Shown here: piece by piece, positions 1-4,071 of the stretch | Layout: each line of letters opens with the position of its first letter | Position numbering within the stretch: the first letter of the stretch is position 1 | From: Cytophagales bacterium | Lineage (GTDB): Bacteria > Bacteroidota > Bacteroidia > Cytophagales > 172606-1 | Length of the DNA: 5,102 bases | Direction: 5' to 3' | Assembly: GCA_025455595.1 (NCBI GenBank) | Contig: JALOMD010000305.1 | Span: 1-5,102, forward strand | Notes under the pieces: model-generated | Database searches by the model: none | Told to the model about the DNA's origin: nothing | Seen by the model: the letters and a program-made list of their open reading frames with translations, nothing else | Translations under genes and position numbers: made by a program

Positions 1-1416
1 CAAGTCGAGGTGCAGGTTGTCGGCCTGCGAAGGCCGGTCAGGGTGGTTGCCGCACCGCACAAAAGCAAACTTCTCCGCATCGCGCAGGACGTAAAAACCG
101 GAAGCCTTGAATTCAGAATTAGGTTCTGTACTTGGCCGCTCTCTGTTGGTGACATGGGCGTTAGTGTTTGACGGAAATTCTGAGTTCTGAATTCTGAATT
201 CTGAATTCATCCAAAACTCGTCTTCTTGCCACGGGCCGGCGTTTGCATAGAGCGGCGAGCCGTACAATACTTGGTGCAGGGTGTTCAGTTGCGGGCGGTA
301 GTCGCGGTAGTCGCAGGCATTGAGGCGGAAAAACAACGCGCCGTCGTTGGCACCGTAATTGGGCAGGTGGCCCGTCAGGGTGTCTTGGTGCCGGTGCAGC
401 AAATGCAGTGATTTTCGGAGCCGATCGTACAACGCGTCCGGGAAACGGTCGCCGTTGCGATGCGCCAGCCCGAACGCCCACGTGAACAACTGAATCACCA
501 CGCGGTGGTAGTTCATCGAGAACTGCAAGTACGAGCCGTCTTCGTAGATTTGGTACAAGCCCTCTTCCGTCAGCCAGCGTTTGCCGTTTTCGCGCCACGC
601 CCTGCTTTCCGGAAAGAACGGGTAGAGCAACCCGGCCAAATACAACCCCAAACACTCCGTAACGGCGTGGTTGTTGCGCACGGCAATGCGCGAAAAGTCA
701 ATGTTGGCCGCCACGTGGCGCATTTGCCCGTAAATACTGCGCAAAATCTTCCCAAAACGTGTCTCGGTGAGTTCTGTCGAATGCTTGTAATAGTGCAACG
801 CAAACGTCCAGTTCAGCACCCGCAGCGAGGTTTCTTGGCTGCACACGTAATGCGGCCCGCAGTTGAGCGGATTGGCATCAATCCAGTTTTCGATTTCCGA
901 AAAAACAAACGCCGCCCGGTCGTCGCGGTTGTGGAAGTCGTGGCGGATGACCGGGTACAGGTACGCAAACCGGGCTTTTTCCCACACAAACTTGATGTCG
1001 CCCGCTGTGGGGTCGAGTTCGCGAATGGCCGTCCAGTGTTGGGTCGGCGAATAACGGTAGCCCGTTTCGGGGTGCGTGAGCCAGTCGTAGTCGCGGCCCA
1101 AGTGACGGAATCCGGCGTTGAAAAACGGCACGTGACCGCCCGCAATCAGTTGATTTTCAACGGCCAGCGTCTCTAAATCGCGTTCGTCCGGCACAAAAGC
1201 ACCACCCGATTCACGCAGCCCTTCCCGCGACTCGAAGAAAAACCGTACCGATTGCCGTCGCCAAGCGTCCAGCGTGGGCAACGTCGGTTCGGGCAGTTGC
1301 GTCGGGAAGGCGCGGCGCAGCAATCCGCTCCGTTTGCGGAACTCGTACCATGCCCGGAACGCAAACGCCCGTCCGCCCATCTGCCGGGCCAGTTGATATA
1401 CTTGCTTCGGATTCAA
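1..1416 (-). CDS. Heparinase II/III family protein (polysaccharide lyase-like), C-terminus cut by window edge
   Basis: The frame is open from the left edge to a stop at 1468-1470, giving about 460-472 residues of a protein that is usually about 550-650 long. Residues 1-390 resemble the helical toroid N-terminal domain of heparinase II/III-like proteins; the part after the linker (ASGFYVLRD, then RCGNHPDRPSQADNLHLDL) resembles the start of the beta-sandwich domain. Visible motifs are NNHAVTE (675-655), EDGSYLQFSMNYHR (about 543-502) and NYGANDGA (360-337). By analogy with characterised heparinase II/III lyases, the Asn/His of NNH and the Tyr of NYH are candidate catalytic residues, so an eliminase acting on uronate polysaccharide is inferred; the substrate is unknown. 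No signal peptide is seen, which would fit a cytoplasmic protein of an envelope-polysaccharide locus. The start is uncertain: TTG at 1416 (MNPKQVYQLARQMGG) keeps a likely native N-terminus, while the first ATG is at 1380. A repeat-bearing segment is inserted in frame at 109-210. Confidence 0.92.
   Translation of the reverse strand, partial: MNPKQVYQLARQMGGRAFAFRAWYEFRKRSGLLRRAFPTQLPEPTLPTLDAWRRQSVRFFFESREGLRESGGAFVPDERDLETLAVENQLIAGGHVPFFNAGFRHLGRDYDWLTHPETGYRYSPTQHWTAIRELDPTAGDIKFVWEKARFAYLYPVIRHDFHNRDDRAAFVFSEIENWIDANPLNCGPHYVCSQETSLRVLNWTFALHYYKHSTELTETRFGKILRSIYGQMRHVAANIDFSRIAVRNNHAVTECLGLYLAGLLYPFFPESRAWRENGKRWLTEEGLYQIYEDGSYLQFSMNYHRVVIQLFTWAFGLAHRNGDRFPDALYDRLRKSLHLLHRHQDTLTGHLPNYGANDGALFFRLNACDYRDYRPQLNTLHQVLYGSPLYANAGPWQEDEFWMNSEFRIQNSEFPSNTNAHVTNRERPSTEPNSEFKASGFYVLRDAEKFAFVRCGNHPDRPSQADNLHLDL
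109..210. repeat. In-frame repeat-bearing insertion within the heparinase-like gene
   Basis: Between the conserved stretches WQEDEFW and ASGFYVLRD the gene encodes about 33 low-complexity residues of the pattern NSEF-RIQ-NSEF, then about 18 polar residues, then NSEF again. At DNA level the segment is bounded by 7-bp repeats in opposite orientation: GAATTCAGAATT at 109-120 and its reverse complement AATTCTGAATTC at 190-201. The segment keeps the frame and contains no stop codon on the minus strand. Its position at a domain boundary suggests a tolerated insertion rather than a catalytic part. The comparison with family domain order is from memory; the exact edges of the insertion are inferred. 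Confidence 0.7.
174..208. repeat. Heptamer tandem array, unit TGARTTC (five units)
   Basis: Units read GAAATTC, TGAGTTC, TGAATTC, TGAATTC, TGAATTC, in exact 7-bp phase. On the minus strand, three units equal seven codons and encode NSEFRIQ, so the array is open in the heparinase frame. The first unit is degenerate, suggesting decay outwards from a more perfect core. Confidence 0.9.
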
Positions 1417-1432
1417 CTTGATCTCGTTGGTG

Positions 1433-1469
1433 GAACCTTTGGCAAAGCTTGGAGCTTTGCCAAAGGTTC
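1433..1469. repeat. Perfect 16-bp inverted repeat (hairpin, 5-nt loop)
   Basis: The arms GAACCTTTGGCAAAGC (1433-1448) and GCTTTGCCAAAGGTTC (1454-1469) are exact reverse complements around the loop TTGGA. There is no T-run on either side, so a simple intrinsic terminator is unlikely. It lies 17 bp upstream of the TTG start candidate of the heparinase-like gene and just downstream of a candidate promoter, so it would fold at the 5' end of that mRNA. It could equally be a dispersed palindromic repeat unit. The in-frame stop upstream of the gene (1468-1470) overlaps its outer edge. Confidence 0.9.
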
Positions 1470-1484
1470 AAAAGCCGTTTCGGG

Positions 1485-1518
1485 CAAATTTACCTCAAAA
1501 ACAAATCGCGTCCGGCAA
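1485..1518 (-). promoter_or_regulatory. Candidate Bacteroidota promoter for the heparinase-like gene
   Basis: Read on the minus strand, TAAATTTG (1492-1485) matches the Bacteroidota -7 consensus TAnnTTTG exactly. A TTG at 1518-1516 lies 23 bp upstream, at the long end of the expected -33 spacing. Transcription would start near 1478, so the leader would begin with the 16-bp hairpin. The -33 part overlaps the pdhA terminator, which weakens the call somewhat. Confidence 0.4.
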
Positions 1519-1536
1519 GATTACCAGACGCGATTT
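1503..1536 (-). terminator. Intrinsic terminator downstream of pdhA
   Basis: The arms 1503-1515 and 1524-1536 pair over 13 positions with one C/A mismatch (AAATCGCGTC with GACGCGATTT, then GG with CC) around an 8-nt loop. Read on the minus strand, the stem is followed by a T-rich tail (ATTTGTTTTTG), as expected for termination about 85 nt after the pdhA stop. On the plus strand the stem is followed by five T, so it may work in both directions, although no plus-strand gene is seen to its left. It separates pdhA from the heparinase-like gene. Confidence 0.75.
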
Positions 1537-1584
1537 TTAGTTTGACAAAAGCCGTTTTAAGCAAAAATCGCCCAAAACGCGGAG

Positions 1585-1619
1585 TTTTTAATTTTTAATT
1601 CTGAATTCAAAATTAATCT
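1585..1619. repeat. Heptamer-periodic tract touching the pdhA stop codon
   Basis: Units in 7-bp phase are TTTTTAA, TTTTTAA, TTCTGAA, TTCAAAA and TTAATCT. The middle unit equals the TTCTGAA repeat found inside the heparinase-like gene. The last unit ends on the first base of the pdhA stop triplet (1619-1621). The tract is AT-rich, so part of the periodicity could be low complexity. Confidence 0.65.
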
Positions 1620-2716
1620 CAGTCCATGATGAACGGATAGTTCGGCTCGGCGTACACGTCTTTGAACGCCTCCGACGGGTCGGGATACGGCGACTCCTCG
1701 GCAAACTGCACCGACTCATCCACTTGGCCTTTGACTTTTTCATCAATAGCAGCCAGCTCGTCTTCCGTAGCCATCTTGTTATCCAATATCGTCTTTCGCA
1801 CCAGTTCAATCGGGTCTTGTAGTCGCCATTGCTCCACTTCCTCGCGGGTGCGGTATTTCTGCGGGTCAGACATGGAGTGGCCTTTGTAGCGGTAGGTGCG
1901 CATTTCCAGCAGCGTCGGCCCTTCGCCGTTGCGGGCACGGTCGGCGGCGCGGGACACGGCCTCGTGGATGGCCTCCACGTCCATGCCGTTCACCGGCTCG
2001 GAGGGCATGTCGTATGCTTCGCCGATGGTGTACAAATCCGTCACGTTCGAAGTGCGCGACACCGAGGTGCCCATGGCGTAGCCGTTGTTTTCGATGCAGA
2101 AAATCACGGGCAGTTTCCAGAGCATGGCCATGTTAAACGCCTCGTGCAGCGCACCTTGGCGCACGGCCCCGTCGCCCATGTAGCAGATGCACAGGTTTTT
2201 GGTGCCTTTGTATTTCTCGGCGAACGCAATGCCTGCGCCGAGCGGAATTTGCCCGCCCACAATGCCGTGGCCGCCCACAAAGTTGACGTTGCGGTCGAAG
2301 ATGTGCATCGAGCCGCCTTTGCCTTTGGATACGCCGGTGGCTTTGGCGAAAAGCTCGGCCATGACGTACTTGGGGTGGGTGCCCAAGGCCAGCGGGTGCG
2401 CGTGGTCGCGGTAGGCGGTGATGAACTTGTCTTCTTTGGTAAGGGCGGTGACGGCCCCGGCAGCGCAGGCTTCTTGCCCGATGTACAGGTGACAGAAACC
2501 GCGTATTTTCTGCTGGCCGTACAGTTGCCCGGCTTTTTCCTCAAACTTGCGCATCAACTGCATGCTTTCGTACCAGTACATGTACGTTTCGCGCGGATAC
2601 TTGGCTTTGGCCTTCTTCACGCCGTTCGACTTGGCCTTGGCCGCGCCTTCGGCTGCATTCACCAGCGGGTCGGCTTTCTTGGTTGCTTTGCTCTCTTTCT
2701 TGTTTGCGACTGCCAT
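1619..2716 (-). CDS. pdhA: Pyruvate dehydrogenase E1 component, alpha subunit
   Basis: This 365-residue protein is the thiamine-diphosphate-binding alpha chain of the heterotetrameric E1 of the cytoplasmic pyruvate dehydrogenase complex; with E1-beta it decarboxylates pyruvate and acetylates the E2 lipoyl group, leading to acetyl-CoA. Family marks include FEEKAGQLYGQQKIRGFCHLY (58-78), the segment YRDHAHPLALG (102-112), SKGKGGSMH (130-138), and the ThDP/Mg motif from GDG (181-183) to NN (210-211). The loop YKGHSMSDPQKYR (277-289) matches the loop that is phosphorylated in mitochondrial E1-alpha, though no kinase is implied here. Residues 1-39 form a Lys/Ala-rich extension before the conserved start KYPRETYMYWYESM. 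The length is normal apart from this tail. The ATG at 2716 is one base from a heptamer array and has no Shine-Dalgarno sequence. A terminator follows and no E1-beta or E2 gene is adjacent, so it is probably monocistronic. A branched-chain 2-oxoacid E1-alpha is possible but less likely. Confidence 0.96.
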   Translation of the reverse strand: MAVANKKESKATKKADPLVNAAEGAAKAKSNGVKKAKAKYPRETYMYWYESMQLMRKFEEKAGQLYGQQKIRGFCHLYIGQEACAAGAVTALTKEDKFITAYRDHAHPLALGTHPKYVMAELFAKATGVSKGKGGSMHIFDRNVNFVGGHGIVGGQIPLGAGIAFAEKYKGTKNLCICYMGDGAVRQGALHEAFNMAMLWKLPVIFCIENNGYAMGTSVSRTSNVTDLYTIGEAYDMPSEPVNGMDVEAIHEAVSRAADRARNGEGPTLLEMRTYRYKGHSMSDPQKYRTREEVEQWRLQDPIELVRKTILDNKMATEDELAAIDEKVKGQVDESVQFAEESPYPDPSEAFKDVYAEPNYPFIMD

Positions 2717-2723
2717 ATTCTGA

Positions 2724-2765
2724 AGTACGAGTTACGATTTACGAGGTACGAATTTCAATTTTGAA
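2724..2765. repeat. Heptamer tandem array, unit NNTACGA, next to the pdhA start codon
   Basis: TACGA recurs at 2726, 2733, 2740 and 2747, exactly 7 bp apart (units AGTACGA, GTTACGA, TTTACGA, GGTACGA). The phase continues more weakly in ATTTCAA and TTTTGAA, and backwards in ATTCTGA (2717-2723), whose first base directly precedes the pdhA ATG on the minus strand. The array therefore occupies the whole ribosome-binding region of pdhA. Confidence 0.88.
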
Positions 2766-2792
2766 TGTTTGAATGAAGGAATGATAGAATAA
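2761..2792. repeat. Octamer tandem array, unit NNGAATGA
   Basis: Four units in exact 8-bp phase: TTGAATGT, TTGAATGA, AGGAATGA, TAGAATAA. It adjoins the 7-bp array but has a different period and unit. It lies in the presumed 5' leader of pdhA. Confidence 0.75.
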
Positions 2793-2818
2793 TACTAAAA
2801 AGTCTTGCGTCTTTAGTA
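2793..2818. repeat. Inverted repeat TACTAAA / TTTAGTA
   Basis: The arms 2793-2799 and 2812-2818 are exact reverse complements separated by 12 nt. It is AT-rich and lies between the weak pdhA promoter candidate and the gene, so it could be an operator or leader hairpin, or chance. Confidence 0.4.
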
Positions 2819-2833
2819 AATAATTGATTTTCA

Positions 2834-2860
2834 GAAACTTATCCTGATTCAAAAACGCAA
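2834..2860 (-). promoter_or_regulatory. Weak candidate promoter for pdhA
   Basis: On the minus strand TAAGTTTC (2841-2834) matches TAnnTTTG at all but the last base, and TTG (2860-2858) lies 16 bp upstream, slightly short for the Bacteroidota -33/-7 spacing. No better match was found in this gap. A start here would give a leader of about 110 nt running through the 8-mer and 7-mer arrays. Confidence 0.25.
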
Positions 2861-2897
2861 TATTCATTTTGTTTTAGTATGACCGACATTTTGGACA

Positions 2898-2915
2898 ATC
2901 CCGACTCATCGGGAT
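2898..2915. repeat. Perfect short hairpin ATCCCGA / TCGGGAT
   Basis: Seven-base arms at 2898-2904 and 2909-2915 with the loop CTCA. No T-run follows. It is one of three perfect palindromes within 110 bp, which argues for a dispersed repeat element or a structured RNA rather than chance. Confidence 0.7.
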
Positions 2916-2977
2916 GCCTGACGTTTTTCATGGCTTGTCTCGGGGACACGCCCATCTTTCCTACCGGACTTGCAAGT

Positions 2978-3006
2978 GCGTTTTGGGCAAATTCTGCCCA
3001 AAACGC
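2978..3006. repeat. Perfect 12-bp inverted repeat with 5-nt loop
   Basis: The arms GCGTTTTGGGCA (2978-2989) and TGCCCAAAACGC (2995-3006) are exact reverse complements around the loop AATTC; after one mismatch two further pairs extend the stem. Directly beside it lies the 10-bp palindrome ACTTGCAAGT (2968-2977). Read on the minus strand it follows the small coiled-coil gene by about 40 nt, but no T-run follows, so it is not a classical terminator. The 11-mer GCCCAAAACGC of its right arm recurs alone at 1570-1580. Confidence 0.85.
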
Positions 3007-3013
3007 CCTCCTA

Positions 3014-3048
3014 ACTAACGACTGACCACTGACGACTAATCACTCTAC
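3014..3048. repeat. Heptamer tandem array, unit ACTNANN, overlapping a stop codon
   Basis: Units in exact phase: ACTAACG, ACTGACC, ACTGACG, ACTAATC, ACTCTAC, with ACT at 3014, 3021, 3028, 3035 and 3042. On the minus strand the units contain TAG triplets, and the first one (3047-3045) is the stop codon of the small coiled-coil gene; a second in-frame TAG lies at 3038-3036. Confidence 0.88.
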
Positions 3049-3365
3049 CTCTCTAATCGCCGCCTGATGTCGTTGAACTGCTGCTCCACTTCGCGCATGT
3101 GGGTGCGAGAGGCGTTGGCAAAGTCGCCGAAGGTTTCGACGAGGCGCAGCATCAGGGAATTGGTGGTTTGTTGTGCTTCCAAGAGTTTTTCGAGCAGGTC
3201 GGTTTGCCGCTCCAGCAGGCGCAGGTGGCGTTCGTTGAAATCGGACTGCGTCAGTTCCTGGCTCGTCGGTGTCGGCTTGAGCCGCTTCTGGCCGGGCTTG
3301 TCCTGCCGGTCGTGCCGACGCAGGTAGTCAAGCAGCAAGCCGATTATTTTGGGGTCGCTTTTCAT
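3045..3365 (-). CDS. Small coiled-coil protein of unknown function
   Basis: This 106-residue, strongly charged protein is not recognised. Residues 1-20 (MKSDPKIIGLLLDYLRRHDR) could form an amphipathic helix, residues 21-38 are a Pro/Lys/Thr-rich linker, and residues 44-105 form one long predicted helix with coiled-coil character (LRLLERQTDLLEKLLEAQ, then MREVEQQFNDIRRRLER). No signal peptide, membrane segment or catalytic motif is visible, so a cytoplasmic oligomeric or adaptor-like protein is the most that can be inferred. Its amino acid composition and GC-rich codons support a real gene over the plus-strand alternatives. The ATG at 3365 is preceded by GAGAG, but too close for a usual ribosome-binding site. 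The frame stays open upstream to a TAA at 3491-3489 without another ATG. Its stop codon lies in a heptamer array, so the C-terminus may have been altered. It is on the same strand as pdhA but 328 bp away; co-transcription is unproven. Confidence 0.6.
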   Translation of the reverse strand: MKSDPKIIGLLLDYLRRHDRQDKPGQKRLKPTPTSQELTQSDFNERHLRLLERQTDLLEKLLEAQQTTNSLMLRLVETFGDFANASRTHMREVEQQFNDIRRRLER

Positions 3366-3607
3366 CTCTCGGAATGCAAACGAGCAAACCCGTTGCGTGG
3401 CGAAATTACGGAAAAAACGTTTACTGGCGAACGGGCGGCGGAAAAAGACTGGCAGGTTTTGGGCGAAGCAGGCAACAAGGCAAACTTTTTAAGCAATTCT
3501 TGCCCGTAACGCCGAATCTGGCGCAGCCTCACAGCCATTGCCAAAGGCGAAGCACACGATTTGTTTAATATTTTCCCCGAATTGTTGCATAATGGCGGGC
3601 TTCGCAT

Positions 3608-3640
3608 CAAATAAATCTAATTGTCCGCTTTTTTTACAAA
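3608..3640 (-). promoter_or_regulatory. Weak candidate promoter for the small coiled-coil gene
   Basis: On the minus strand TTTG (3640-3637) and TTTATTTG (3615-3608, one mismatch to TAnnTTTG) are 21 bp apart, a spacing usual for Bacteroidota. Transcription would start near 3600 and leave a leader of about 235 nt, which is long for a simple promoter. The match is too degenerate to be firm. Confidence 0.25.
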
Positions 3641-3719
3641 CAATTGCGGCCCAGTTGTGTTAGATAGAAACGTGGCTTGCTCAACAAGTCAACACTTTTT
3701 CGAACCCGGACGCATCCAG

Positions 3720-3742
3720 CGCAAACCGCACTGGTGGTTGCG
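3720..3742. repeat. Imperfect hairpin in the intergenic gap
   Basis: CGCAAACC (3720-3727) pairs with GGTTGCG (3736-3742) if one A is bulged, leaving an 8-nt loop. It is the strongest of several small stems between 3640 and 3830. Function unknown; it could be part of a structured RNA or a repeat. Confidence 0.35.
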
Positions 3743-3812
3743 TGGCGGGCCTTGTCACGTTTTCGCTATTCCGGTTTTGCCTCACCGCAGTCGCTTTTCG
3801 CGAACTGGGCTG

Positions 3813-3839
3813 TTGGCTGTTTCAATTATTCTAAATTTA
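3813..3839 (+). promoter_or_regulatory. Weak candidate promoter for the RND adaptor gene
   Basis: TTG at 3813-3815 and TAAATTTA at 3832-3839 (one mismatch to TAnnTTTG) are 16 bp apart, a little short. If used, the transcript would begin at the 13-bp hairpin at 3841 and have a leader of about 225 nt. Confidence 0.22.
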
Positions 3840-3840
3840 G

Positions 3841-3872
3841 GTAATTTTTTCGCAATTTTGCGGAAAAATTAC
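3841..3872. repeat. 13-bp inverted repeat upstream of the RND adaptor gene
   Basis: GTAATTTTTTCGC (3841-3853) pairs with GCGGAAAAATTAC (3860-3872) along all 13 positions, with one T/G wobble, around the loop AATTTT. No T-run follows on the plus strand, and read on the minus strand the downstream sequence is CTAAATTTAG, also not a typical terminator tail. As a DNA dyad it could be an operator for the divergent or downstream gene; as RNA it could cap the adaptor mRNA. The choice cannot be made from sequence. Confidence 0.75.
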
Positions 3873-3972
3873 TTCCGCTTTTGCAAGTGGAAGACTTTTT
3901 TTCGTTTTCTTGTTCATCATGGTTTCGCTCACCGATTTTCTTCTTTTCCAATCCGTTTTCAGCGTTTTTTGC

Positions 3973-3992
3973 CAAAAAGCGGTTGCTTTTTG
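3973..3992 (+). repeat. Perfect 8-bp hairpin in the adaptor gene leader
   Basis: CAAAAAGC (3973-3980) and GCTTTTTG (3985-3992) are exact reverse complements with the loop GGTT. It lies about 80 nt before the adaptor start within a T-rich tract. It may be a leader structure; no riboswitch family is recognised. Confidence 0.5.
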
Positions 3993-4071
3993 CTGGTTTC
4001 ACTCAAATATTTCTTGTATCATGGCATCCTGTATGTTGCCAGTATTATTACCCAAAATTGTGAAAAACACC

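Larger units (their letters stand above)
2717..3044. other. Repeat-dense intergenic region upstream of pdhA
   Basis: This gap of 328 bp separates pdhA from the small coiled-coil gene, both on the minus strand. It must hold the pdhA promoter and leader. From left to right it contains a 7-mer array, an 8-mer array, an imperfect hairpin, an AT-rich stretch with a weak promoter candidate, and then a more GC-balanced part (about 2880-3007) with three perfect palindromes, and finally another 7-mer array. Two short open frames exist (2739-2867 minus, 2879-3025 plus) but both end within or run through repeats and look fortuitous. No RNA gene is recognised. Confidence 0.7.
3366..4071. other. Long gap without a convincing gene between divergent genes
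   Basis: About 700 bp separate the divergent small coiled-coil gene (minus) and the RND adaptor gene (plus), so promoters for both should lie here. The left part (3366-3620) has balanced GC and several short open frames, none with family resemblance. The part around 3640-3830 is GC-rich with small stem-loops. The right part (3841-4060) is AT-rich, with T-rich runs on the plus strand and two clear hairpins, and looks like the adaptor gene leader. A plus-strand frame at 3621-4133 is open, but its product is rich in Phe, Arg and His, has no recognisable domain and overlaps the adaptor gene. No tRNA or rRNA is seen. Confidence 0.6.

Noticed and set aside
460..1176. Open plus-strand frame of 238 codons
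   Set aside because: It lies antisense to the heparinase-like gene, whose frame shows clear family motifs. The plus product is rich in Arg, Val and Pro with no domain, typical of an antisense shadow in GC-rich DNA.
1829..2764. Open plus-strand frame of 311 codons
   Set aside because: Antisense to pdhA; its product is dominated by Ala, Val, Gly and His with no family resemblance, and its end is the translated heptamer array.
2739..2867. Minus-strand frame of 42 codons starting MNIAFLNQDK, upstream of pdhA
   Set aside because: AT-rich, ends in the heptamer array, and overlaps the presumed leader of pdhA. A leader peptide cannot be excluded but nothing supports it.
2978..3006. 12-bp hairpin considered as an intrinsic terminator of the small coiled-coil gene
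   Set aside because: No T-run follows the stem when read on the minus strand.
2879..3025. Plus-strand frame of 48 codons starting MTDILDNPDS
   Set aside because: It passes through all three palindromes and ends in the heptamer array; it looks like a chance frame in repeat DNA.
109..3048. Heptamer tracts considered as a CRISPR array
   Set aside because: Units are only 7 bp with no spacers of constant length, and no Cas genes are present.
3489..3590. Minus-strand frame of 33 codons (MQQFGENIKQ) in the same frame as the small coiled-coil gene, separated by one TAA
   Set aside because: It was considered as the 5' part of a gene broken by a stop, but the sequence between the TAA and the ATG at 3365 lacks the character of the downstream coiled-coil protein, so a pseudogene call is not justified.
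3362..3610. Minus-strand frame of 82 codons
   Set aside because: Rich in Ser, Arg and Pro, with no domain; it ends just inside the coiled-coil gene start in another frame. Kept only as a possible repeat-derived frame.
3697..3716. TTCGAACCCGGACG, resembling the T-arm of a tRNA on the minus strand
   Set aside because: The second half of the T-arm does not pair with the first, and no acceptor or anticodon stem can be built around it.
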